Assembly (NCBI GenBank): GCA_033675265.1
Contig: JAUJYZ010000245.1
Span: forward strand, 585,001 to 649,000
DNA from: Actinostola sp. cb2023
Lineage: Eukaryota > Cnidaria > Anthozoa > Actiniaria > Actinostolidae
Direction of reading: 5' to 3'
DNA: 64,000 nucleotides
The notes beneath the pieces were generated by a model. The model searched no databases and was not told the DNA's origin. It saw only the letters and a list, made by a program, of their open reading frames with translations. Numbering within the stretch: position 1 is the first letter of the stretch; each line of letters starts with the position of its first letter. Shown piece after piece: positions 45,701 to 56,724 of the stretch. A program made the translations under genes and the position numbers.

Positions 45701-48700
45701 GATTTCTGTGGCTTCTTTCCCTTCATCAACATGATTTGATAACCAGTAATCCCATTTGTAAAGATTGGTGATTGCCAAGCTACACGCACAGAGAAAAGGG
45801 TTGACGGAGAAAAGGTGAATCTGTCGGCGTGGACATTTCGAGCAGTAATTTTATTCTGAGGAACAGCTGTAAATAGAGAAGAAAATATGAATAGATGGGA
45901 TAAATAGATAAATGGGACAAGTAGATGTAGAGATAATAAATAAAATGATCTAAGAATAGAATGTGTGAGAGAGAAGAAAGAAGTGGAAATCATGGAAAAA
46001 ATCAAGGAGAGGAGAGGAGAGGAGAGGAGAGGAGAGGAGAGGAGGAGAGGAGAGGAGAGGAGAGGAGAGGAGAGGAGAGGAGAGGAGAGGAGAGGAGAGG
46101 AGAGACAATATGATGACATGCAATACATACCTGGAGTGCGGAACAAAATAGTTCGTTTCACTCCTGCAGCGTTAGAGAAAATAGGCAAAATCTGTTGAAA
46201 GACAAATTTCCACTCAGTAACAAATTACTCAATTATATTACATAAATGCGGCTGAGGAAGGTTTCACCCCTGGGGGGGGGGGGGGGGGGGGGTTGCGAAT
46301 CTACTGATTTACCTGAACTCGCACTGTGATATTTGGAAGAAGGTTTACCACACTTAACGACGTTTGTTTCTGTTGAAAAGAAAGTTAAAAAATGAAACCC
46401 GATTTATTTTGTGATTCATAGAGGAATGTACATGAATGAAGAACTTAAGTCTGAACCTGGAAAACGTCTCTACTCCACCGTATTTATCTATTTTAACCCT
46501 TGCTCACATGCGAGTATAAATGCTGTCATTGAAGAAGGGTAATCCAGTGTCATACTCCTCACAACCCACTTTACAGATCAAGATGGCGACTGTACATTTA
46601 CCCAGTAATCCTTTACGAGCCAAAATCTGTACAACTCACATCTATAACCTTCACTCAAGTTCACATGAATAAAACAGATAACACCTCACACCCTTGCAAA
46701 ATTTTGATGTTTTCAAAACTCTTTGTACTAGTTTCTACGAGATATAGTTGTTTAATGCGCGCAAAGTTTGTGCGAAAAACTACTGATCCGCCAATTGTTT
46801 TTCAACGTATACACAAGACCAGCTGCTCAGTCAAAGTGACTCGAGATGGTAGTAATTTACTAGGGGTAGAACAACTGCAATAATCGAAACAGTCGGATTC
46901 TGAGTAAAGTATTTTCGTATAGTAAGATTGGGCATCTCCCCCCTCCCTTCTTCAGTGCTGAGTGTATTGCTGGTTTACACGTGACGTCATGACAGCCATG
47001 CTGGTTCCCGATAACATAGCATTCCTTATTAGCTTTTCTTGTTTGTACCTCCAACATGGCTGCTGCGTCCTTAAATTTCAAGGCATTGATTGCAACCCAA
47101 CAATACGACACTTGTTCATTAACTTACTGTAGACCCTCTTGTAGCAATCCAGATTCCCAAAAATGTCTTTGTAATATCACCATACGCAAAGGAGAAAGTA
47201 CGAACTGGACCAAATGGAAATGTGGGGGGTAGCCACAGGAATGTAGTATTGACCCGGAAGTCTTCAGTGATCTTCAGAGGGGAGTGTTTCAGATTGCGAA
47301 CTGCTCTGGCGCTGTCTGGTGTGGGCGGAGGATCAACTGTCAATCAAAATGACAAAAGTCAAAAACGCAGATACTGGAACATATTTTTAAGACTTTTAAC
47401 AGCTTGTCAGCCCAGATATAGGGCCTTAGGTTCTGTCGAGCTCAGTCCCTTTTTTTAGCCTGCGCGACCGCGGTACAGAGTGATCGGAAAGAGGAATGGG
47501 GAAGAGGGAAGGAATCTAACGTAGTTTACACCTAGACTGACTACGAAAAGCCATCAACAGAAGGACAGGACGGGATACTCACAGGAATGACAAAGCGTTT
47601 TGTTGAAATTGTCTACAAATCGACACCCTGCAAGAGATAACAGTAAGAACATCATGGCTCCCTTCTCATTCTCTGAGTTCCTCAGTTGTTAAGTTTTACC
47701 TTTGTACACGTACGTTAAGCTTGTGGGAAGACTTGGGATGCACTCGATCAGGGAATAAACCTAGAAAAAAAAAATTTCTTTGAGATATAAAAGTAAAAGT
47801 ACATAACAAGCAAGGCTAAAAATAACAGTGGTTTGCACATGACGTCATGGCGGCCATGTTGGTTCCCGATAGCAAAGCATTCTTCGTTATCTTCTCTTGT
47901 TTGTACCATCAGCACACCACAGCACCAACATGGCCTATGCATCTTGGTAATTTAAAATTCCAGGGATTGATTACAAATTAACCAGCAATAAAGCTGAAAT
48001 AGCTAGACATGGAAAACGACTCCTAACATGGCCCATTCCAAAAGGTAAGCGTAGTAGTGTAGCATGAAATGCAGCGTTATCGGCTTACCCTTAACGTGTG
48101 GTTGCAGGCTTTAAGTCTCTGCCAAATGAACATGGATATATTCCTCGATGCCTGGAAAATAATAAATGATTTTAAAATAAAAACTCAGTTAAATATTATT
48201 CTCTCCATCTATTTTCCAATTCATATATTATTGATTATTCGCTACCCATTTCTCATCCCATTCTCATTTATTCATCTACATTTACCCATCTATCTATTCA
48301 TCCATGCATTCAATAGTCTATTATAATAACAACAATAATGGGTGTATACCCCCACCCCTACACCCAAAGGGGGAAAGCGTGTGAGTAACGACCACATGTA
48401 GACTGCTTTGCGTTCACCATCCCACTCAATCAATTCATCCATTGGTTCAATTCATTCGTTCCTTCATTCGCTCGTCGATTATCCGTCGGTAGGTCGGTCG
48501 GTCGGTTCGCTAATTTATTCATGTACATGGTTGCTAGGTTACCTACCCCACGAGAGGTTGACGATCTTTGAACAACAATTGGTCGACAGAACGCCATTCT
48601 CCACATCATTGCGTATTGAGTGATTAAGTCTGCTTGTGCTGTGGAACAACAAGTCAGTTAAAATTAGTTAAATTAGTTAAAGTCAACTAACTAAACAGTC

Positions 48701-50309
48701 GATAAACAGCTACAAAGTGTGATCGATGGTCATGGCGCACCCTCCATACATGTCACTCAGGTACAAGAGTGCATGACGGGAAGCTACGAATGAATCTAAA
48801 ATGATAAAAAATAAAATTCCAGTACGGTTACAACGCAACTAATAAAAGGTCCTATACGATCCATTACGTAATCCTAAAAGGTTTTCGCCCGTGTCCTCGT
48901 CACTCTTATGCCTAACGTCACTCTTATACCTCATGAGTACCCCCCCCCCCCCCCCCCCCCCGGGGTGATCGGCAGTCGAGAAAAACTGAAAATCAAAGTT
49001 ACAATGATCATGTAGTCTTCAATGATTTAATTTGAAATCAAAAAAACCGTTACTATACATGCATGCAGCCTTCCATGCGACTACAGCACTTGACGGTAGT
49101 AATATTATATGGAGAGTAACATTGCGGCCGCTTTTTCTTGCATGAGGCCATTGCTTAGGGGAGGGGAGAGGGGGGAGGGGAGAACAGAAGAGCTAATAGG
49201 GAAGGTGTTGTAGATTTTCTTGATGGATCCATGCATACCTGGTGAAGGTGTGACAGTCGTTGTTAGTCGCACTTTATCACCGATTGACGTCGGGTCGTAC
49301 ACGAAATGAGGCATGGCCACCTTGACTACTGGATTAGGTCTGGTCATCTCTGATTCACACAAATATGAAAAGAAACGAATAAAGATTGATATAAATAGGA
49401 ACGAAACAATAGGCGTTCCCAAATATGCCATTTCGCACATAGAAAAAAACCTCTGCTCGCAGGGTACCAAATATGCCATTTCGTTCCCAAATATGCCATT
49501 TCGTTCCCAAATATGCCATTTCGTTCCCAAATATGCCATTTCGTTCAAACGTATTGCTTGCTTTCAATCAGCTGTTAAAACTCCTTGAATCTCATTATTT
49601 GCTTCAAATGACGGGCAAACACTGCCCTTCATGTGCTATCAAGCAGAGAGTATTCTATTGAAAAGGTGCAATTCAGCTGATGAAAATTCCTCACGAGACC
49701 GGAAGTGACATCTAATGAAATCAAGCAATACTAAGCAAAACCTGTTGGACCTTTTCACGACCAATCAATTGAACCTCAGGTATGACAGGGGGTCCAGACC
49801 CCCCCCCCCCCCCCCCACCCCCCGACCCTCCCCCTGGATCCGCCACTGGTGCAAGTGTGTTTCTACACTAGCCTTAGCCCTCCACCACTCTACATCTTAA
49901 ATACGCTCGTTTGTACCCACCGATTGCCGATGACTCTTTGCTTGCTGCCATGCTGCTCTTCTCAGTCAGCGCTACAACCGTGAAGAAGAATTTTAAGCCG
50001 TTCCATCTGTACCTGAACCTCGGTGCGAAACGACAAACCTGTTTTATGCTGATTACAGCTTTTGGTTGGAAGAATATCAGCTGTGTAAAACAGTACGAAA
50101 AAACATATTAAATATACACAAAACAGTATCAAGAAACGACGACGACAACAACAACAACAACAACAACAGCAGCAACAACAACATTCATCAGCACCACTAC
50201 TACCACGAACAACAACAACAACAGCAGCAGCAACAACAAAACGATCAACAAAACAGCAAAAACAACAGCAACAACAACAACAAAGCAAAAGCAAAAACAA
50301 CATCAACAA

Positions 50310-50340
<31 letters not shown>

Positions 50341-50375
50341 AAAAGGATCAACAACAGCAACAACAACAACAGCAA

Positions 50376-50426
<51 letters not shown>

Positions 50427-50907
50427 AACATCAACAACACATCAGCACCACTACTACACAACAACAACAACAACAGCAGCAGCAACAACAAAAACAACAA
50501 CAAAACAGCAAAAAAAACAACAACAACAACAACAAGCAAAAGCAAAAACAAAAACAACATCAACAACAACAACATCAGCACCACTACTACACGAACAACA
50601 ACAACAGCAGCAACAACAACAACAACAAAAGGATCAACAACAGCAACAACAACAGCAAACAACAACAACAGCAACAACAACAATAACATCAACAACAACA
50701 ACAGCAGCAACAACAACAGCAACAACAACAACAACAGCAACAACAACAACAACAACAGTAACAACAGCAACAACAACAACAACAACAACAACAACAAAAA
50801 CAGCAACAACAACAGCAACAACAGCAACAACAACAGCAGCATCAACAACAACAACAGCATCAGTAACAACAACAGCAGCAGCAGCAGCAGCAACAACAAA
50901 CAGCAGC

Positions 50908-50944
<37 letters not shown>

Positions 50945-50993
50945 ACAACACAACAACAGCATCAGTAACAACAACAGCAGCAGCAGCAGCAGC

Positions 50994-51024
<31 letters not shown>

Positions 51025-51108
51025 GCAAAAACAACAACATTCATCAGCACCACTACTATCACGAACAACAACAACAGCAGCAGCAGCAACAAAACGATCA
51101 ACAACAGC

Positions 51109-51148
<40 letters not shown>

Positions 51149-51219
51149 CACTACAACAACAGCAGCATCAACAACAACAACAGCATCAGTAACAACAACA
51201 CAGCAGCAGCAGCAGCAAC

Positions 51220-51255
<36 letters not shown>

Positions 51256-51397
51256 GCAACAACAACATTCATCAGCACCACTACTACCACGAACAACAAC
51301 AACAGCAGCAGCAACAACAAAACGATCAACAACAACAACAACAACAACAACAGCAACAGCAGCAACACAACAACAACAACAACAGCAACAACAACAA

Positions 51398-51428
<31 letters not shown>

Positions 51429-53031
51429 AACAACAGCAACAACAACAACAACAACGGCAAAAACAACAACAACAGTAGGAACCTGAGCAACAACAACAAA
51501 AAGAGCAGCAGCAGCAGCAGGATGTCTTGCAACGTTTTTCTCAAGGAATTTACTTGATCAATATATGTCCACAAAGTGCTGAAGTGAAAGAGAGTGAAGT
51601 TCACATTCGTCCCAGTGTGGGCCCCTAACATGCACATTCGTCCCAGTGTGGACCCCTATTGATTGTTCACATTCGTCCCAGTGTGGACCCCTATTGATTC
51701 GTCCCAGTGTGGACCCCTGATTGATTCGTCCCAGTGTGGACCCCTATTGATTGTTCACATTCGTCCCAGTGTGGACCCCTATTGATTGTTCACATTCGTC
51801 CCAGTGTGGACCCCTATTGATTGTTCACATTCGTCCCAGTGTGGGCCCCTATTGATTGTTCACATTCGTCCCAGTGTGGACCCCTATTGATTTAATCCAT
51901 AATCAACTTACATTGGGGAACTCTGACAGTCGACCTCTAAAGTCCCCAGTGATTCTCTCCTTCAAAAGATAAACCACGCTGCCCTCACTGGCTTTCGCAG
52001 GTTTCCATGACAACGTAAGACTTGTAATATTCTTGATTACTTCTACAGGAATTCCAGGTTTGTTGGTAATGGTGTTCTTTCCTTTCAAACCTTGGGATTG
52101 TTCTTCAAGGTCAGGAGAAACTGACAACTCTTTTTGCAGATTTGTGAATTTTTCTGAAAGAAAAGATAATGTTTCTCAGTATCTGGACGCAAACTTAGGA
52201 GTTACAAGATTACAACGCGTGGTGGCAAAGGTGTCGAGAATTAACCACAATGCATCGCGGCCGCAATGACGCTCCATAATGCACCGCGCACTTCGTAGAC
52301 TTTAAGAAAACTACCATCATTTATGTACTACAAAACGTGCAGTTATAGCTGATAATATACTTACACAACTCGACTTGCAATTCTGGACGGTGGTGAACTT
52401 TACATTACAAGGTCTACTACACTATAGATTGAAAGAAATATACAATGAAATCATCTTCTTATGTACTCTACCTATAATTACTCCTATATTTACTCCTATT
52501 TACCCTAAGCGCAGGGGGAAGGGGGCGGCGGAGGAAAGAAGAGGGGGAATGAGGAGAAAAGGAAGGCCCTTTTCTCCCCATTCCCCCTCTTCTCCCACCT
52601 CTCCTTAGGGCCAGGCTACGCAGGCTAGCGTGCAGCCGATTTTTTTTCTCCAAGGGAGGGGAGGGTGACGCTGACTACTTATGTATTTGACTGTGCATGA
52701 ATAAACAGTTCCTTCATAATAAAACTAAGATGATTATTATTATTACTCTTATATGATGATGATGATAATGACGATGATTCTTTATCTTTAATAAATAATG
52801 TTTCTCCAGAAAATAGATTTAAATTAATATCAAGATTTCAAACTATGCGTCCATCATCAGAACAATGACTGAGCGAAAGAATATTGTAATGATGATGATG
52901 ATGATGATGACGATGATGATGGTGATGATGAAAATGTTGATGATGACGATGATGATGATGATGATGATGATGATTGATGATGAAAATGTTGATGATGATG
53001 ATGATAATGATGATGGTGATGATGAAAATGT

Positions 53032-53069
<38 letters not shown>

Positions 53070-56000
53070 GTGGTGGTGATGATGATGATGATTCATCGAT
53101 CGGAATCATTCAGTCATGTCCTCCACTGACCAAGACCGACTGAAGTAGAATCAGAAATAAGAAAGTCACAAGCAAACCTCTTTGCACTTGTTTCCATGAC
53201 AACCAATATCCGGTGCAGACATCTTGGCAACCTTAGATAATGTAAAATATGTGTTGACGTCAACGTTTCTTTGATGTGCGCGTGGCGTTGCTCATGCGGA
53301 CGGTTTCAAGAAGGTTTCAAATATAGACTTTTTTTTCTATATCTGACGGGTTGATAGGGAATATGCCAGTATTACAATGGATCGAGCGAACGATCTGCTC
53401 CATGCACCAAGAACCATATACACATTGTATTGTTTGTTACTGCAAATGCGCATTAGATCATTATCATGTATATTGCGCAATAGAAATGACGGCTAAACCT
53501 TAGAATATCTCGTCACAGTACATGCGCTACAAGAGCTTGATATATTGACGGGGTATTCTGAATATGAGTTCCGATATCATTAAACTATTATTATTATATT
53601 GTATCATTAGAATGTTTTCGTTCCGAAAAAAAAAAGCTAGATACTTCTTTTAAAATGTAACCATCGGTTCTCAGGAAGAATTCGGCACTGCCCAGTCTCT
53701 CCCAAACCAATACCATCGCGCATTTGAAAACTCGCCCCAGGCTTTTGGACGGATTACATTCGCAAAGCATTCTGGTCTCTGAAAAACTGGGGGTCAAGAA
53801 AACTACGATGAGTTAGCACGACTGTCATTCTTTTGTGAAAATAACGTGTGAATCATGGTGCGGCTGCTTTGACGATGTTGCAGTATTTGAGATGAGGTTT
53901 CAGATAGTGTTGTAACACCCGACATTTTCCAGTTTTGAGAGATTATTATTTTTAAATAAAAAAATAAAATCGTGTAGTTGTGTTGTTTTCGTATCGACAA
54001 AATTAATAACCACTAATTAATAATTTACATTGGTCACATATCGTCAGTTTTAAAATAGAAACCATGGATTTTTGGTGGGAATATTCTGAACAGTGTCTTA
54101 CGCATGAGTGAATTTACGTAAGTCGTTACGTACGTGCATATCCATTGCAGTTGTGTAACTATTGCTATTAGCTGTTGTTGTGAAGCTGTTATAGAGATTG
54201 TTCAAATGGTGATTCAGCGAAAACAATACGTTTAGTTTGGAAAATCTGAGCATCGTTATAGTGCCACGCCTAGCTTTCTTGATTTGCGAGAATATTCGGT
54301 ATTAATAAAATTGAATAAATATTTACAATTGGAATATTGGTTTTCTGTTATTTTTATTTCTAGCGTTATTTCAAGAAAATACCTACATATCTCTGAGAAT
54401 ACTTCACTAGCAGTTCCCGTATCAGTGAAATAACGTCTTGAAGGCATTCTATCCATCGTAGATTAGCTACCTTCCCTATTAGGCATACAACATATTAGTA
54501 GAAACCAACTAGCATACTATCACGAATCCTGCAATCTGATTGGCTAACGTACTCACTATCCATTGCGTGATATATAGTGAGTAGCGAAAAAGCCGGCGTT
54601 TTGAACAAAAACAAAGCGAAAAATCAATAAATAGTGGTATGAAATCGAAGGTAGTATGCTAGTTGGTTTCTACTAAAACAATTAGACTACGAGTTCGAGT
54701 TTTCTATGAGTCAATAGTCAACTCGACGCTACGCACCTCGTTGACTATTGACTCATAGAAAACTCGAACTCGTAGTCTAATTGTTAAAGATAATTTTTCC
54801 TTTCTTCCTTCGTCCTGCCTTGTACTGAAATAGTTTCCGCACAGCTGGATCCTCGAGCATGTCGATGGTATAGTTCAAACCAAAATATGACTTTTTCTTC
54901 ACTCGTTTCTTATATTTGTTGACGATATTTATTGACAAAATGCAAATATTCGGATAATTCTTCATCTTATTTGAATAGCACTTAGTTGTCAGTCAGTTGC
55001 TATATAAATTGTATTTAAAATTGAAAACGAAAGTTTTGACACCAATTTGAGATCGCAATTTGACACTGGAAATTTCTAACTAGTAATATTAGAAATTATC
55101 TTGTCAACACATTAGCTAATTATAGCTTTAATTATTTTTGGAAGCTCAAACTTTATTATTTTTATTAATAATGCTTCAGCATCTTTAAAATATAATATGA
55201 ATATAATGTAAAACATAAAATAAATGAAATGAAATTGTGATGATTTAGACATTCTTAATTAAGGAAATTGTATAATAATAAAAGATAAAGAAAATTTAAT
55301 TCCTCGCAATATTTTTAACTGCAATTTTTTGAATCATAAACAAAGTTGAAAGTGGGATAAGCCTCAGTGAATGCGAATGACATTACAGAAGTGTCTATCA
55401 CTTATCTTTTCGTGTTCACATGCATTGATACTAAACTACATGCCATCATTAATATATTTTTAGTTTTCCTACAATATAATGTAGTTCTAATATACAAGAC
55501 AAGAATTTGTAATTTAGAAATTTTCTTTAGCTTTCATAATAAGAACTTAATTAGAACTTTACAGTGTTGAAAATTTTCTTGAAAAATAACGACATATATG
55601 GTATAAGAAATCGAGAACATTTCATTTCCCGCCAAAATGACGACGCGCGAACAAAGATTGACATTTTACGTAACCTTTAGTTATTTGAACGCAGAAAGAG
55701 GGCTGCATGCAAACAGGTCATGAATGTTGCGTGATATTTCTTTTCTTTCTATTAAGAAAACGGATTTCCGTCCTAAATTTCCTTTCTCATTCTTATAGGA
55801 CTCAATGAGGGAATTTATAGTAAACACTGATTTTGGAAATTTTATAGATTACTAGAACTATAAATTTCCAAGAAGCAGAAATTCCGAAACTGCCTTCGAA
55901 GACGGAGAACATTATATTTTAAGGTAGTAATTTTGGCGATGTATTTGTCAAAACTTAATTAGTTGAAAAAGCTCGGCTAAGGTTATAAAATAAGTGGGTA

Positions 56001-56679
56001 CCTGATTTGTTACCAAGATACGAGGTTTTTTCGGCCAGTGAAGAATCGAAGCAAAAAACGGTCATCGAGTTATTAAGTACGACACTGAGACTGAAACAGG
56101 AAGAAATACTTGAAAAATAGAGGATATTACATGGGCGCGCGAAGATACGAATTTTATCTTCGAGTGTTGATGATATCTCTCACGAGTGAGCGCAGCGAAC
56201 GAGTGAGAGATATTCAACACGAGAAGATAAAATTCGTATCTCCAAGCGACCATGTAATATTCTGTTTATTATATAATTATCGATGAAACATTTTTTTTTG
56301 TTTTTTAATAATTTTTACTTTACGATATGATATCTTCACATGTGAAGATAACATGTTATCTTCACGTGTGAAGATATCAATTTTTCGAAGGAGAGAAATA
56401 TAGATATTTCATCGATAATTATATAATAAAACCTATTATTCCACGAACTTTCATTTTTATTTTATTAAGACATTTTTTTAACATTTTAAATGTCTTCACC
56501 AAATTGCAGTTCTAAAAAATAAAATATAAAAATACTTGACTAAAGTTAGAAAGTAATGTTCTTACCTCTGTCAAGCAGTTTGCAAAACATCTCGCTCTCC
56601 TAACTGTTGCAACGTCGTTGAACACTGCACACTTCACAGATACACCAAAGATGACAAGTGCGACGCAAAATGCTCTCAT
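39547..56679 (-). CDS. Secreted FN3 / chitin-binding paralogue of the receptor kinase, 20 exons, frame break in exon 3
   Basis: Exons 5' to 3': 56679-56566, 53231-53178, 52153-51912, 50080-49921, 49349-49239, 48783-48714, 48143-48089, 47760-47700, 47627-47583, 47336-47128, 46369-46313, 46191-46131, 45866-45691, 44975-44919, 44334-44268, 44159-43927, 43357-43301, 43207-43156, 42051-41872, 39749-39547. About 754 residues: signal peptide (MRAFCVALVIFGVSV), Cys-rich start, FN3-1, the same Cys module, FN3 2-4, then two chitin-binding domains and TAA. No transmembrane or kinase exon follows. Exons 4, 8, 9, 11, 14 and 17 have the same lengths as their counterparts in the kinase gene. Exon 3 is 242 nt although both borders are phase 0, so one base is missing for an open frame. 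The exon 2 donor, the exon 6/7 borders and exon 18 are the least certain. A possible AATAAA is at 39303-39308 (minus strand). Confidence 0.75.
40745..41080. repeat. Degenerate TTCA tetranucleotide tract
   Basis: About 330 bp of TTCA/TCCA/TTTA repeats with a higher-order period of about 55 bp (CCATTTACTGGTTCATTCAT). Ser/Ile/His-rich frames over it are not genes. Confidence 0.9.
41225..41275 (+). ncRNA. Hammerhead-like ribozyme motif
   Basis: CCCTGAAGA, then GGCCGCAATGGCC, then GAAAGC: the CUGANGA core, a 4-bp GGCC/GGCC helix II, and GAAA in the right order. Such minimal motifs are known at the ends of Penelope-like retroelements. No cleavage-site helix I is evident, so activity is uncertain. 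Confidence 0.35.
41398..41862. repeat. 20-bp minisatellite with a TATATAAA core
   Basis: About 22 copies of GTTTCTATATAAAGTGAGGG, interrupted once at about 41608-41650. It ends about 10 bp from the donor of the first chitin-binding exon. Confidence 0.97.
41872..42051 (-). other. Chitin-binding domain 1 (CBM14/peritrophin-A) exon
   Basis: Sixty residues with the six-Cys CBM14 spacing (SCKGKRPGYYKD, DCSVFYHCGYHG, NCQEGLYWNDELMACD, VKC). The GYYKD, FYxC and GLYWN words are diagnostic of the family, which binds chitin in extracellular matrices. The exon is phase 1-1 (symmetric), so it can be inserted without shifting the frame. Its acceptor is TTTTCTAG and its donor GTAAGT. Confidence 0.92.
42112..43128. 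repeat. 39-bp minisatellite (GAT/GGT-rich), about 27 units
   Basis: Unit GATGATGATGATAGCGATGA TGGTGGTAGTGGTTGTGTT with 33- and 36-bp variants. Unit lengths divisible by three keep several frames open on both strands (Asp/Ser/Gly/Cys on plus; Ser/Thr/Gln/Pro/Leu on minus). It lies between the last FN3 exon and the first chitin-binding exon of the minus-strand gene. Confidence 0.95.
43498..43855. mobile_element. Palindromic MITE, about 355 bp
   Basis: ACCATGGACCTGTAAATATGTCTGGAATG on the left is mirrored by CATTCCAGACATATTTTAGGTGTCC on the right. Non-coding, in intron 16 of the minus-strand gene. Confidence 0.65.
44555..44720. mobile_element. Interspersed repeat family 2, copy 2
   Basis: CACTTCCGGTCTCGTGAGGA, TTTTCATCAGCTGAATTGCACC, CAGTGTTTGCCCGTCATTTGA and TTCAAGGAGTTTTAACAGCTG, as in 15480-15845 and 49555-49735. 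Confidence 0.8.
45995..46105. repeat. GGAGA pentanucleotide microsatellite
   Basis: About 21 units of GGAGA/GAGGA in intron 12 of the minus-strand gene, ending about 25 bp from the exon 12 donor. Confidence 0.97.
46965..47100. repeat. Interspersed repeat family 1, copy 2
   Basis: ACGTGACGTCATGACAGCCATGCTGGTTCC and CTCCAACATGGCTGCTGCG, related to 11190-11345 and 47825-47965. Confidence 0.75.
47825..47965. repeat. Interspersed repeat family 1, copy 3
   Basis: GCACATGACGTCATGGCGGCCATGTTGGTTCCCGATAGCAAAGC with TTCTCTTGTTTGTACC and a further CAACATGGC. Starts about 65 bp upstream of exon 8 of the minus-strand gene. Confidence 0.75.
49425..49550. repeat. 20-bp tandem repeat
   Basis: About five to six copies of TCCCAAATATGCCATTTCGT, abutting interspersed repeat family 2 copy 3 at 49555. 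Confidence 0.92.
49555..49735. mobile_element. Interspersed repeat family 2, copy 3
   Basis: Inverted relative to 44555-44720: CAGCTGTTAAAACTCCTTGA, TGACGGGCAAACACTGCCC, TTCAGCTGATGAAAATTCCTC and CGAGACCGGAAGTGACATC. Confidence 0.8.
50135..51535. repeat. CAA/CAG-rich trinucleotide block, 1.4 kb
   Basis: Imperfect CAA with CAG, CAT and CAC variants and internal higher-order repeats (for example CATTCATCAGCACCACTACT and GAACAACAACAACAGCAGC recur). It lies in intron 3 of the minus-strand gene, about 55 bp upstream of exon 4. The Gln/Asn/Thr- and Leu/Val-rich frames over it are by-products. Confidence 0.97.
51600..51895. repeat. Minisatellite of about 35 bp
   Basis: About eight copies of CACATTCGTCCCAGTGTGGA CCCCTATTGATTGTT (some shortened), ending about 17 bp from the exon 3 donor of the minus-strand gene. 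Confidence 0.95.
51912..52153 (-). pseudogene. Exon 3 of the FN3/chitin-binding gene with a frameshift
   Basis: The 5' half reads NSQICKKSCQFLLTLKN, matching NSSFCEESCKFLEILKN of the kinase gene. The 3' half reads KNITSLTLSWKPA in a different frame, matching KNITSLELSWKPS. The change falls around 52080-52095, where the first frame meets TGA. Splice sites at both ends are intact. Either a real one-base loss or a sequence error. Confidence 0.75.
52735..53100. repeat. GAT trinucleotide tract
   Basis: GAT/GAC repeats with GAAAATGTT interruptions in intron 2 of the minus-strand gene. Resembles the start of the 42.1-kb array. Confidence 0.93.
54497..54782. mobile_element. Two adjacent palindromes
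   Basis: GTAGAAACCAACTAGCATAC is mirrored at about 54656-54675. A near-perfect hairpin follows (54679-54782: AATTAGACTACGAGTTCGAG against CTCGAACTCGTAGTCTAATT) with a short loop. Confidence 0.75.
56118..56435. mobile_element. Palindromic element, family 3 copy 2
   Basis: Two hairpins: GAAGATACGAATTTTATCTTC / GAAGATAAAATTCGTATC around a CGAACGAGTGAGAGA core, and ATTATATAATTATCGATGAA mirrored at the right with a TCACATGTGAAGATAACATG centre. It lies 130 bp downstream of the signal-peptide exon in intron 1. Confidence 0.8.
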
Positions 56680-56724
56680 GGTAAAGGGCCAACAAGCGGT
56701 TATATCTTCATGTACTTTTAACAC

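Larger units (their letters stand above)
43156..47336 (-). other. FN3 domains 2-4 of the secreted paralogue (exons 10-18)
   Basis: Three trios of exons (209/57/61, 176/57/67, 233/57/52 nt) in the same phases as the kinase gene. First exons carry the FN3 Trp (FLWLPP, VAWQSP, FTWEPP). The first, DPPPTPDSARAVRNLKHSPL, aligns closely with EPEKTPDSARTVRNLTYTPL of the kinase gene. The last trio member (43207-43156) is shortest and its identity is inferred from phase and position. Confidence 0.78.
53240..56560. other. Intron 1 of the secreted paralogue
   Basis: About 3.3 kb, AT-rich from about 53.8 to 56.1 kb, with two palindromic elements. As in the kinase gene, the signal-peptide exon is separated from the rest by the largest intron. 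No coding exon seen. Confidence 0.6.

Noticed and set aside
49962..51637. Leu-, Val- and Gln-rich open frames
   Set aside because: By-products of the CAA/CAG block. Only the short stretch 50080-49921 is a real exon, supported by homology and phase.
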